A stretch of DNA of 64,000 nucleotides from JAJPXC01 sp964510535 (lineage in GTDB: Bacteria; Bacteroidota; Bacteroidia; Bacteroidales; Muribaculaceae): positions 5,671 to 69,670 of the forward strand of contig CAZECG010000013.1 in the NCBI GenBank assembly GCA_964510535.1, in the 5' to 3' direction. Shown here one piece after another: positions 26,993 through 35,480 of the stretch. The first letter of the stretch is position 1. The number at the start of each line of letters is the position of its first letter. A program made the position numbers and the translations under genes. Below the pieces are notes generated by a model. The model did no database searches. It worked only from the letters and a program-made list of their open reading frames with translations, and was not told the DNA's origin.

Positions 26993-27793
26993 TCATTTAA
27001 GCGGTTGCAACACCTCGACTTTTTTTGGACGGGCTTGCGCAACCGATGGCACATCGAGCTTTATAGGGTGTTGGGCGTGGAGATACATCCATCTCACCAC
27101 ACTATCCATCCATAACGCCGCTGATTGATGTGTGGGATGCGCTCCATCTTTTGCACGTTCAAATTCCATTCCTTCTGATTTAAAATAGCACCCATTACCT
27201 ACATTGTTGGCAATCAAGCGATTTATACCAGTATCAGGTTTCCAATTCGGAGGCCCGATCCACACAAACGGGATATTACCTATTTCTTTTATAATATTCC
27301 TGACGCACTTGTCACGTTTAGCCATAATATCCTTAACGAACAGTTCATTAGCTCCAAGACAAACGAATATATAATCAGGTTGAAATTTGCGTATGTAGAC
27401 CGTTAATTTGGCCGCATCGCTCCATATTTTTGACGTGGAACTGTACCAAATAACCGTATAAAGCGTGTGTCCGTTCTCTTTGGCATAAGCAGCCAATCGC
27501 GGCGACAAACCCTCAAGCATCGAATCACCGATGAACAGAATGGTCTTAGATGTCGTATCGACCATCTTGGGTTCACTCTTGACCGTAAAACGTTCAATCG
27601 GCCCCACGGTTTCAGCCACAATCCCGACAAGCGACTCCGCATTCGTCACCGGCGGACGCGTCAGCCGTTCAGCCATGCCCGAACTTTTCAGCTCTACAGG
27701 ACCGACTTTTAAAGAATCGAAACTTGACGTTATAAGGAACAGAGCCAATGCCACTGCAAGAATCGTCCATAGCCCCCAAAGACCTTTTTTCAT
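26993..27793 (-). CDS. SGNH-type esterase/acyltransferase with N-terminal membrane anchor
   Basis: The start at 27793 gives MKKGLWGLWTILAVALALFL, a signal anchor, and 266 residues. An ATG at 27826 lies upstream of the likely transcription start and is rejected. SGNH blocks are visible: block I FIGDSMLEGL with the catalytic serine, block III CLGANELFV with Asn, and block V KDGAHPT with the Asp-His pair. With the downstream MBOAT gene it forms a classic two-component O-acetylation unit, in which the SGNH protein receives acetyl groups in the periplasm. It could alternatively be a deacetylase. Confidence 0.85.
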   Translation of the reverse strand: MKKGLWGLWTILAVALALFLITSSFDSLKVGPVELKSSGMAERLTRPPVTNAESLVGIVAETVGPIERFTVKSEPKMVDTTSKTILFIGDSMLEGLSPRLAAYAKENGHTLYTVIWYSSTSKIWSDAAKLTVYIRKFQPDYIFVCLGANELFVKDIMAKRDKCVRNIIKEIGNIPFVWIGPPNWKPDTGINRLIANNVGNGCYFKSEGMEFERAKDGAHPTHQSAALWMDSVVRWMYLHAQHPIKLDVPSVAQARPKKVEVLQPLK

Positions 27794-27813
27794 GGTAACA
27801 AAGATGTTTCTTG

Positions 27814-27821
27814 CAAAATTA
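27814..27821 (-). promoter_or_regulatory. -7 box for the SGNH/MBOAT operon
   Basis: The minus strand reads TAATTTTG, matching TAnnTTTG. The start site would be near 27807, leaving about 14 nt before the ATG at 27793. This decides the start choice for the SGNH gene. Confidence 0.55.
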
Positions 27822-27845
27822 AACAAATCATCGCAATAGAGAGAC

Positions 27846-27875
27846 TTTGTATGTCAAATTTTTGATTTACCTTTA
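27846..27875 (+). promoter_or_regulatory. Putative promoter for rmuC
   Basis: TTTG at 27846-27849 is followed after 18 nt by TACCTTTA at 27868-27875, one mismatch from the -7 consensus. It lies 19 nt upstream of the rmuC ATG and is divergent from the SGNH promoter. Confidence 0.5.
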
Positions 27876-27894
27876 CAGTCTAATTAAATAGACA

Positions 27895-29235
27895 ATGTTA
27901 ATCGCAGTTATTATTTTAGGGGTCATGACCTTGGCTATGACCTCAATTTTTCTTGTAACACTCAAATCAAACGGGCAATTACGCAATAAGGTTTCAGAAA
28001 GCGAAGCGAAAGCCGCTGCTTCACAAACCGCCGCCGACAACGCCCAGCACTTGTTACATGAGGAACAGCAGCGTTTATCACACGCACAAGAACAACTCTT
28101 GGACTGCAGAGCCACCGAGGTCTCACTACGGGAGGAAAACAGCCGGCTGAATGAGCGCATCAGATTTGGCGAAGAAGAGAAACAACGCCTTGCGGAAGAA
28201 TCCGAACTAAGGTTCAAAAATCTCGCCAACCAAATTTTCATGGATAATTCACGCACTTTCAAGGAACAGCATGAAACCAGATTGAGCGAAATCCTAACGC
28301 CATTAAAAGAAAACATCGAACAGTTTAAAAAGACCGTATCGGACAGCTATTCAACAGAGGCCCGCGAACGGTTCTCCCTTCAAGAAAAAATTAAAGAATT
28401 GATGGAGCTTAATATGTCAATAGGCCGTGAAGCCAAGGAACTCGCCGTGGCATTGCGAGGCAACAGCAAGACGCAGGGAGACTGGGGAGAGATGATTCTT
28501 GAAAACATTCTTGAGAAGTCGGGGCTTGTACGCGGGCGTGAGTTCACTGTTCAGCAGACCGTAGACGAGGAAGGGCACACCCTCCGCGACTCCGAAGGAC
28601 GGCATTTGCGCCCGGACGTGGTAATAAACTACCCCGACGGCCGATGCGTTGTAATAGACTCAAAAGTTTCCCTATCGGCCTATGTAGGCTTAGTCAACTG
28701 CGACGACAACGATGAACGTACTGCACTTGGCAAACAGCATATCGCATCGGTAAGAGCGCACATCCGTGAACTCGCACAAAAAGATTACCAAAGCTATGTG
28801 GGAGGCGGCAAAACCGATTTTGTCATGATGTTCATCCCCAACGAAGGGGCTTACATAACGGCAATGCAACTCGACGACACACTTTGGCAACAAGCCTATG
28901 AGCAACGCGTGCTAATTGTGTCACCCACCCATCTCATTTCAGCGCTCAAACTTGTCGAACAATTGTGGCAGCACGACCGCATGACCCACAACGTGCTCGA
29001 CATAGCCACAGCCGGGGGAAATATGTATGACAAGTTTGTCGGTTTTGTGGAGGATATGCTTCGCATCGAAAAAGCCATAACGTCGACCCGCGAAGCATAT
29101 GACAAGGCTCTTAACAAACTGACAGAGGGTAAAGGCAATCTCGTCAGCAGAGCTGAGAAACTAAAAAAAATGGGGGCGAAAGTATCAAAAAGCCTGCCGA
29201 CGGCCATGGTTGAGACTGACAATGACGATGAATAA
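27895..29235 (+). CDS. rmuC: RmuC-family DNA recombination protein
   Basis: The 446-residue protein has an N-terminal membrane anchor (LIAVIILGVMTLAMTSIFLV) and a long coiled coil at about residues 25-170. The RmuC domain follows: GNSKTQGDWGEMILENILEKSGL, RPDVVINYPDGRCVVIDSKVSLSAY, FVMMFIPNEGAYITAM, VLIVSPTHLISALK. The DSK within the nuclease-like fold is the expected active-site region. RmuC limits inversion and recombination at short repeats in E. coli; its exact biochemistry is not settled. Confidence 0.93.
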   Translation: MLIAVIILGVMTLAMTSIFLVTLKSNGQLRNKVSESEAKAAASQTAADNAQHLLHEEQQRLSHAQEQLLDCRATEVSLREENSRLNERIRFGEEEKQRLAEESELRFKNLANQIFMDNSRTFKEQHETRLSEILTPLKENIEQFKKTVSDSYSTEARERFSLQEKIKELMELNMSIGREAKELAVALRGNSKTQGDWGEMILENILEKSGLVRGREFTVQQTVDEEGHTLRDSEGRHLRPDVVINYPDGRCVVIDSKVSLSAYVGLVNCDDNDERTALGKQHIASVRAHIRELAQKDYQSYVGGGKTDFVMMFIPNEGAYITAMQLDDTLWQQAYEQRVLIVSPTHLISALKLVEQLWQHDRMTHNVLDIATAGGNMYDKFVGFVEDMLRIEKAITSTREAYDKALNKLTEGKGNLVSRAEKLKKMGAKVSKSLPTAMVETDNDDE

Positions 29236-29322
29236 ACTTAAAATCACTCAATCTGTTATACCATAACTGATGACAGTCGTTAAATTTATTATCCAGTGAG
29301 CGTGATAATCGCAAAAAGTATG

Positions 29323-29330
29323 TAAATTTG
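29323..29330 (+). promoter_or_regulatory. -7 box before the dCMP deaminase gene
   Basis: TAAATTTG fits TAnnTTTG. It is 24 nt upstream of the ATG at 29355. No -33 TTTG stands at the expected spacing. Confidence 0.45.
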
Positions 29331-29354
29331 CGCCGATAAAAGTTTAGTCTTAAA

Positions 29355-29786
29355 ATGAATCAGATAGACAAGCAGGAATTACTTGACAAAAGATACCTGA
29401 GGATGTCAAGAATATGGGCTGAAAATTCCTATTGCCAACGGAGGAAAGTCGGAGCGATTTTGGTAAAAAATTCCATGATTATATCTGACGGTTTCAACGG
29501 CACTCCGTCTGGATTTGAGAATATATGCGAAGACGAGGACGGTCAAACAAAGCCATACGTCTTGCACGCTGAGGCCAACGCCATCTCCAAAGTGGCACGC
29601 AGCAACAATTCAAGCGATGGGTCAACCCTGTATGTCACGGCATCGCCATGTCTTGAATGTGCGAAGTTGATTATTCAGGCAGGCATAAAACGAGTTGTTT
29701 TCAACGAGTTATACCGATTGTCGACAGGGGTGGAACTGCTCGAGCGTGCCGGCGTTGAATGCGTACACGTTCCGACAATCGACTGA
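29355..29786 (+). CDS. Deoxycytidylate (dCMP) deaminase, ComEB-like
   Basis: The 143-residue protein is a zinc-dependent cytidine deaminase-fold enzyme with His71 and Glu73 in HAEANAI and Cys99/Cys102 in SPCLECAK. The N-terminus RYLRMSRIWAENSYCQRRKVGAIL matches the dCMP deaminase/ComEB branch, which makes dUMP for thymidylate synthesis. No competence genes are nearby, so the nucleotide role is preferred. The S41 protease gene starts 55 nt later. Confidence 0.92.
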   Translation: MNQIDKQELLDKRYLRMSRIWAENSYCQRRKVGAILVKNSMIISDGFNGTPSGFENICEDEDGQTKPYVLHAEANAISKVARSNNSSDGSTLYVTASPCLECAKLIIQAGIKRVVFNELYRLSTGVELLERAGVECVHVPTID

Positions 29787-29841
29787 CACAAGGCGACACT
29801 GATTTAAAGCTATAAGTTATTCCGCTTACGTTTTTCTAACG

Positions 29842-31464
29842 ATGAAAATAAAGACAAATTCAGCGATGTGGATACCGCTGCTTGTAGCGGCAGCATTTGT
29901 AGGCGGCTGGATAGCCGGTGAAAAACTATGCAATACCCACGGCAATACTCCCGCCGAGAAGAAGCTCAACACAATCCTCAACCTGATTAAGAGCGACTAT
30001 GTCGATGAAGTCAACCTCGACAGCCTATTGGAATACACCCTTCCGCAACTGATGACGACACTCGACCCGCACTCCGCATACATATCAGCCAAAGACCTCA
30101 AAGCGGTCAACGATGATCTCGACGGATCGTTCAGCGGAATCGGGATATCATTTATGGTCAACAACGACACAATCACAGTCCTGGAAGTTTCAGCCGGCGG
30201 ACCGGCCGAAAAGGTGGGCATTGTGGCAGGTGACCGCATAGTAAAAGTAAACGGAGAGAACGTAGCCGGCATAGGCATATCGGCCGATCATGTCAAAACA
30301 CTTCTTCGGGGGGAAGCCGATACCCGCGTGAAACTCGGCGTAAAACGTCAAGGGTCAAAGAAGACCTACGAATTTGAGGTGACACGCGGCGAAATACCAA
30401 ACAAATCAATAGACGCCGCCTATGTCACAACCGGCGACATAGGCTACATTAGGATCGGGAAATTCACGCGCGCCACTTACAGCGAGTTCATAACAGCGTT
30501 AAACGACCTAACTCAAGACGGGGCAAAATCATTCATCATCGACCTGCGCGGCAACGGAGGCGGCGTGATGGAAGCTGCGATACTCATGGCAAACGAATTT
30601 CTTCCGGCTCGCGCCATCGTTATGGCAAAAAAAGGACGTGACGGAAAGGAAGATGACATCTATCTCAGCGATGGCACCGGCAACTATCAAGATGTGCCAT
30701 TGACTGTTATCATCGACGAATATTCAGCAAGCTCAAGCGAAATACTTGCGGGGGCTATCCAGGACAACGACCGAGGTCTTATCATCGGGCGGCGGTCATT
30801 CGGAAAAGGACTTATTCAGCATCAACTCGTATTGCCCGACAGCAGTGCGATTCGCCTAACGATAGCTCGGTATTATACCCCATCGGGGCGTTGCATCCAA
30901 AAAGATTATAAATTTGGGCAAACAGCAGCATACGAGAACGATATCCTCGAGCGCTACAACCACGGCGAAGCGTTCAGTGCCGACTCAATCAAACTCGACA
31001 CAAAAAACATATTCAAGACCATCGGAGGCCGCGCGGTCTACGGCGGGGGCGGTATAATGCCCGACATATTTGTCCCTAACGACACATCTGGCATCACAGG
31101 CTACTATATCAATGTGGCAAACGCTGGTCTGCTGCAACGCTTCGCATTTGAATACTGCGACCTTAACCGACAAGAGCTGTTGAAATCTGACAATGTCGAC
31201 CAACTGCTCAAACGTCTGCCCTCCGACGATGTGTTACTCCGCTCGTTCGCCGGATTCGCGGCCCAAAACGGTGTCCCGGCTCGCTGGTATTACATCAACA
31301 TTTCTCATGGATTGATTGTTAACCAACTGAAAGCGTTAATCGCACGTGACATATTAGGAATCTCGGCTTACTATGCTATAATCAACAAGACTGATGCCAA
31401 CGTGTTGCGCTCCATCAATGAAATCAAGAGGGGCAATGCCGTGGCGCCCATAAAAGGGGAATAA
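29842..31464 (+). CDS. S41-family C-terminal processing protease with PDZ domain
   Basis: The 540-residue protein has an N-terminal hydrophobic anchor (MWIPLLVAAAFVGGWIAG) and a PDZ domain at about 95-185 (FSGIGISFMVNNDTITVLEV, GIVAGDRIVKVNG). The S41 catalytic core follows: GYIRIGKFTRATYSEF, DLRGNGGGVMEAA, then the Ser in EYSASSSEILAG (about 295-305) and the Lys in GRRSFGKGL (about 325), the Ser-Lys dyad. A C-terminal helical extension is typical of Bacteroidetes CtpA. It cleaves periplasmic proteins at C-terminal tails. The cyclo-ligase gene follows after 13 nt. Confidence 0.93.
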   Translation: MKIKTNSAMWIPLLVAAAFVGGWIAGEKLCNTHGNTPAEKKLNTILNLIKSDYVDEVNLDSLLEYTLPQLMTTLDPHSAYISAKDLKAVNDDLDGSFSGIGISFMVNNDTITVLEVSAGGPAEKVGIVAGDRIVKVNGENVAGIGISADHVKTLLRGEADTRVKLGVKRQGSKKTYEFEVTRGEIPNKSIDAAYVTTGDIGYIRIGKFTRATYSEFITALNDLTQDGAKSFIIDLRGNGGGVMEAAILMANEFLPARAIVMAKKGRDGKEDDIYLSDGTGNYQDVPLTVIIDEYSASSSEILAGAIQDNDRGLIIGRRSFGKGLIQHQLVLPDSSAIRLTIARYYTPSGRCIQKDYKFGQTAAYENDILERYNHGEAFSADSIKLDTKNIFKTIGGRAVYGGGGIMPDIFVPNDTSGITGYYINVANAGLLQRFAFEYCDLNRQELLKSDNVDQLLKRLPSDDVLLRSFAGFAAQNGVPARWYYINISHGLIVNQLKALIARDILGISAYYAIINKTDANVLRSINEIKRGNAVAPIKGE

Positions 31465-31477
31465 CAATGCGACAATC

Positions 31478-32038
31478 ATGAGAAAAGAGGAAATACGCCG
31501 ACGAGTAAAGGCACAAAAGAGCCTGTTGTCAATGAAAGAGAGGTCAGAGGCAGCCGCAAAAGTATTTGATGCGCTCGAACACTCGGCCGCATTCATGCTC
31601 GCTGACAACATTCTCTTGTATCATTCTCTTCCCGACGAATTGTCAACCCGCGAATTTATTGACCGCTGGCATAACAAAAAGCGTTTTTTCCTGCCAAGAG
31701 TCAACGGTGTTAATCTTGAAGTATTACCCTATGACCAATCGACCTTGCGGTTGGGAGCTTTCCACATAGAGGAGCCATCTGGCGATGAACTTACTCCTAT
31801 CGAAAATATCGAGATGGTTGTTGTTCCAGCCATAGCCTATGACCGCCGAGGCAACAGGGTTGGCCGCGGAAAAGGCTTCTACGACCGGCTGCTTGCCGAC
31901 ACAAAAGCGACCAAAGTTGGTGTGGCCTATGATTTTCAACTCGTTGACGATATTGAAGCAGAGCCTCACGATGTCAAAGTCGATGTGGTCATCACTGAAA
32001 GTCGCGTTATCACCGTCAGACATGAAAATAGATTCTGA
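31478..32038 (+). CDS. 5-formyltetrahydrofolate cyclo-ligase (MTHFS)
   Basis: The 186-residue protein matches the YgfA/MTHFS family, which converts 5-formyl-THF to 5,10-methenyl-THF with ATP. The N-terminus (MRKEEIRRRVKAQKSLLS) carries the basic folate/ATP site and the C-terminal signature GRGKGFYDRLLAD lies near residues 130-145. It is packed between the S41 protease (13-nt gap) and the RIC-like gene (6-nt gap), so it is probably co-transcribed in a four-gene run. Confidence 0.94.
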   Translation: MRKEEIRRRVKAQKSLLSMKERSEAAAKVFDALEHSAAFMLADNILLYHSLPDELSTREFIDRWHNKKRFFLPRVNGVNLEVLPYDQSTLRLGAFHIEEPSGDELTPIENIEMVVVPAIAYDRRGNRVGRGKGFYDRLLADTKATKVGVAYDFQLVDDIEAEPHDVKVDVVITESRVITVRHENRF

Positions 32039-32044
32039 ATCGCA

Positions 32045-32722
32045 ATGGCTTTGATACAACCGACCTCTACATTAAGCGAAATAATCGCTCACGAACCATC
32101 GATAATACCCGTAATCAACCGTTTCGGAATATTTCTCGGCACCGGTGACAGCACCATAGAAACAATATGCGCCGACAAGAAACTCGATACCGAATTTTTT
32201 GTCATGATACTTAACACTCTCACCAATGATGTTTATTTTCCCGAAAAGCATCTCCGGTGTATCGACCCATTGGTGATTGTCAATTATCTAAGACTCACAG
32301 ACTGTTCTTATCTGAAATTTCAACTGCCTAATATTGAACGTCATTTCGCATCGTTACTACAGCACAGCGGCACGGCCAACAACCTCAAACTGATGAAAAC
32401 GTTTTTCAACGAGGTAAAAGAAGATGTTAAGGCTTTTATAGATAACGATACCAACTGCTGGTTCTCCAATATCGAGAAAGGGACACTCGATAGCGAAGAC
32501 TGCCCCGCTCCCGACGACGGCGAGGCCATCGAGGAAAAAATCAGCGATTTACGCAACATGATGATTATGCATCTGCAAGGTGACTATGACCCTAATTTGT
32601 GTTATGCTGTTATTGTCGCCATCATAGCTTTTGAAAAGGATTTCAGGCAAAACAACCGTATCAGGAACCGCATACTTCTCCCTCTTTGTCGCAAATCGTT
32701 AAACACTGAGGAATCAATGTGA
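32045..32722 (+). CDS. RIC/ScdA-like protein: DUF542 domain plus hemerythrin-like helical region with incomplete ligand set
   Basis: The N-terminal 70 residues (TLSEIIAHEPSIIPVINRFGIFLGTGDSTIETICADKKL) resemble the DUF542 domain of ScdA/RIC iron-sulphur repair proteins, although the usual di-cysteine is absent. The remaining 150 residues are helical and loosely hemerythrin-like. Candidate ligands His99 in ERHFASL, a second His in SLLQH and MIMHLQGD are visible, but the C-terminal H-x3-E-ILFP motif of RIC is replaced by NRIRNRILLPLC. Iron binding is therefore doubtful. It overlaps the LuxR-type regulator gene by one base (TGATG), suggesting that the two proteins act together. Confidence 0.6.
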   Translation: MALIQPTSTLSEIIAHEPSIIPVINRFGIFLGTGDSTIETICADKKLDTEFFVMILNTLTNDVYFPEKHLRCIDPLVIVNYLRLTDCSYLKFQLPNIERHFASLLQHSGTANNLKLMKTFFNEVKEDVKAFIDNDTNCWFSNIEKGTLDSEDCPAPDDGEAIEEKISDLRNMMIMHLQGDYDPNLCYAVIVAIIAFEKDFRQNNRIRNRILLPLCRKSLNTEESM

Positions 32723-33276
32723 TGGTCAGCACGACTAAATTTGTCATAGTAGACAAGGACACAGCCAGAGCCATCGGATTGAAGCATTTGCTTGAACGAT
32801 TTTATAACGCCGATGTCTATTTGTCGCAATCGCCAGAAAGTGATTACTCAACCGACGAAGACATATCGACAAAATACCTTGTGTCGGCAGATATGCTTGT
32901 CAGAAGCATGGATTTTTTCATCGCCCGCCGCCAGCGCGTAACGATTATCAACGGAGGCCGCGATAACTCAGGGATGACATCAATTGACTCTACAGTCGAC
33001 GAAAGTGAGCTTATTGAGCAGTTGAGGGCACTCATAGTTCCAACTCATGAATCGGCCATATCAACTAACTTGTCACAACGAGAAATAGAGGTGTTGAAGC
33101 TCGTCGCCATGGGATTTATCAACAAAGAAATCGCCGAAACGCTCTCAATCAGCTTCAACACAGTCTTGACTCACAGACGCAATATCACGGCTAAACTCGG
33201 AATCAAAAGTGTATCGGGACTCGGCGTTTATGCCTTGATGAACGGTTACATCCGCGAAAGTGACCTTAAACGGTGA
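32722..33276 (+). CDS. LuxR-type DNA-binding regulator with degenerate receiver domain
   Basis: Starting at the ATG that shares its A with the previous stop gives 184 residues. The C-terminus is a clear GerE/LuxR HTH: LSQREIEVLKLVAMGFINKEIAETLSISFNTVLTHRRNITAKLGI. The N-terminal half begins like a receiver (KFVIVDKDTARAIGLKHLLE) but lacks the phospho-acceptor DxxLP segment and the conserved Lys, so phosphorylation is unlikely. Inference: it is controlled by its RIC-like partner or by a ligand. An alternative GTG start 3 nt upstream is possible. Confidence 0.82.
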   Translation: MVSTTKFVIVDKDTARAIGLKHLLERFYNADVYLSQSPESDYSTDEDISTKYLVSADMLVRSMDFFIARRQRVTIINGGRDNSGMTSIDSTVDESELIEQLRALIVPTHESAISTNLSQREIEVLKLVAMGFINKEIAETLSISFNTVLTHRRNITAKLGIKSVSGLGVYALMNGYIRESDLKR

Positions 33277-33284
33277 AAAGTTGC

Positions 33285-33292
33285 TAACTTTG
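33285..33292 (+). promoter_or_regulatory. -7 box before the ABC-F gene
   Basis: TAACTTTG fits TAnnTTTG and lies 47 nt upstream of the ATG at 33340, just after the regulator stop. Confidence 0.45.
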
Positions 33293-33339
33293 CATCTGTT
33301 TTTCAGTAGTTCGCAAACTTTTAGAGCAGACTTCAACAA

Positions 33340-35310
33340 ATGATTTCCATACAGAACCTATCGGTTGAATTTAGCGCCAAATCTCTTTTTGACAACATAA
33401 ACTACGTCATCAACAAAAAAGACAAGATAGCACTCGTCGGCAAAAACGGCGCAGGCAAATCGACAATGCTCAAAATAATCGCCGGTCTCCAAAAACCGAC
33501 AAGTGGGTGTGTAGCAGTGCCTAACGACACCACCATCGCCTACCTTCCGCAGCAAATGGAACTAAACGACGAGCATACGGTGGCTGAGGAAGTCAGACAG
33601 GCGTTTTCCCATATCGACAGGATGCATGAGCAGATTGATGAGATTAATGCCTCGCTCATTGAACGCACTGACTATGAAAGCGACGACTATCAGAGGCTGA
33701 TAGACCGACTGACCACCCTGACCGAGCATCTTGCCATGGAAGAGAGCGAAAACCGCGAGGCCGAAATGGAGAAGACCTTGTTAGGTCTCGGGTTCAACCG
33801 TTCTGATTTCAATCGACCTACGGCCGAGTTCAGTGGTGGTTGGCGAATGAGAATAGAGCTTGCCAAGCTTTTGCTAAGGCATCCCGATGTGTTATTGCTC
33901 GACGAGCCCACAAACCACCTCGACATAGAATCTATTCAGTGGCTTGAAAGTTTTCTGATAACTAAAGCTAATGCCGTTGTGCTCGTATCGCACGACCGTG
34001 CGTTCATCGACAATGTTACCAATCGCACCATAGAAATTTCAATGGGGAAAATCTACGACTACTCGGTGAACTACTCAAAATATGTAATACTGCATCAGGA
34101 ACGCATCGAGCAGCAAATGAGAGCCTACCTGAATCAACAAAAACAGATTCAGGAAACCGAGGATTTCATCGAGCGGTTCAGATATAAGGCCACTAAAGCC
34201 GTACAAGTGCAAAGCCGCATTAAGCAACTCGCAAAGATTGACAGGATTGAAGTCGATGAGGTCGATACATCACGCCTTAATCTACGTTTCCCTCCGGCGC
34301 CTCGCTCCGGTGATTATCCGCTCATACTCGACAACGTAGGAAAACGATATGGCGACCATCTGGTGTTCGACCATGCAACATTTACCGTCAAACGAGGCGA
34401 AAAAGTTGCGTTTGTCGGCAAAAACGGCGAGGGCAAATCCACTCTCGTCAAATGTATCATGAACGAAATTCCGTTCACCGGCACACTAAAGGTGGGACAC
34501 AACGTGAAAATCGGATATTTTGCCCAGAATCAAGCACAGATGCTCGATGGCGACATTACGGTATTCGACACCATTGACCGCGTTGCCGTAGGCGACATAC
34601 GCACAAAAATACGCGATATCCTCGGTGCGTTCATGTTCGGAGGTGATGCATCAGACAAAAAAGTTAAAGTGTTGTCCGGAGGTGAAAAGACGCGTCTCGC
34701 CATGATTAAACTGCTATTGGAGCCTGTCAATCTCTTGATTCTCGACGAGCCGACAAACCATCTTGACATGAAAACCAAAGACATTTTGAAACAGGCAATC
34801 AAAGATTTCAACGGCACGGTGATAGTTGTCTCTCATGATCGTGAATTTCTTGACGGACTCGTTGAAAAGGTCTATGAATTTGGTGGTGGCAAAGCAACAG
34901 AATGTCTCGGAGGAATATACGAATTCCTCGAAAAGAAAAAATTAGCGTCGCTCGCAGAACTTGAGCTAAGCAAATCCCCTACCCCTGTTAAAGGCAACAA
35001 ACAGGCACAACCAGCTACATCAGCCGTCAACGAGGTTAAAAACGTTCAGGCGCAACCGAAACCACGTCTTAGCTACGCCGAACAGCGCGAACGTGACAAA
35101 ATCATACGCAGGGCTGAGAAAAAAGTCTCGGAGGCTGAGACTGAAGTATCCAGGCTGGAACAAGAACTGGCCGACATTGAGCAATCAATAGCTAACGGGG
35201 AGACCGACAATGAAATATTCACTCGCCATCAAAATACAGCCAAAAAATTGGAAAATGCCATGAGTCTGTGGGAACTCGCCTCAATGGAACTCGACGAACT
35301 AAAGAAATAA
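33340..35310 (+). CDS. ABC-F family ATPase (ribosome-associated, EttA/Uup/YheS-like)
   Basis: The 656-residue protein has two ABC domains and no membrane segments. Domain 1 has Walker A GKNGAGKS near residue 35, FSGGWRMRIELA and LLLDEPTNHLD. Domain 2 has GKNGEGKS near 365, LSGGEKTRLAMIK and LILDEPTNHLD. The inter-domain linker (YSKYVILHQERIEQQMRAYL) is the P-site tRNA interaction motif, and the C-terminus is a charged coiled coil (residues about 580-655). ABC-F proteins act on stalled ribosomes; some confer antibiotic protection. Nothing here favours a resistance role. Confidence 0.92.
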   Translation: MISIQNLSVEFSAKSLFDNINYVINKKDKIALVGKNGAGKSTMLKIIAGLQKPTSGCVAVPNDTTIAYLPQQMELNDEHTVAEEVRQAFSHIDRMHEQIDEINASLIERTDYESDDYQRLIDRLTTLTEHLAMEESENREAEMEKTLLGLGFNRSDFNRPTAEFSGGWRMRIELAKLLLRHPDVLLLDEPTNHLDIESIQWLESFLITKANAVVLVSHDRAFIDNVTNRTIEISMGKIYDYSVNYSKYVILHQERIEQQMRAYLNQQKQIQETEDFIERFRYKATKAVQVQSRIKQLAKIDRIEVDEVDTSRLNLRFPPAPRSGDYPLILDNVGKRYGDHLVFDHATFTVKRGEKVAFVGKNGEGKSTLVKCIMNEIPFTGTLKVGHNVKIGYFAQNQAQMLDGDITVFDTIDRVAVGDIRTKIRDILGAFMFGGDASDKKVKVLSGGEKTRLAMIKLLLEPVNLLILDEPTNHLDMKTKDILKQAIKDFNGTVIVVSHDREFLDGLVEKVYEFGGGKATECLGGIYEFLEKKKLASLAELELSKSPTPVKGNKQAQPATSAVNEVKNVQAQPKPRLSYAEQRERDKIIRRAEKKVSEAETEVSRLEQELADIEQSIANGETDNEIFTRHQNTAKKLENAMSLWELASMELDELKK

Positions 35311-35387
35311 TCACACCAAAGATTATTCCACCGCCATTAAGCAAAAACTATATGGGTTAATGATGCCAGATATCCAAATTTTTTGAT

Positions 35388-35395
35388 TATATTTG
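35388..35395 (+). promoter_or_regulatory. -7 box upstream of dnaN
   Basis: TATATTTG fits TAnnTTTG and is the same octamer as in copies B and C of the leader element. Here no hairpin follows. It lies 85 nt upstream of the dnaN ATG. Confidence 0.5.
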
Positions 35396-35480
35396 TGATT
35401 AATTTCGCTGAGATGCGCCCATTGACGGCAGCGTCTATGCGATTTAACCATTAGCGATAACAAAACAAAACCTTAACGAT

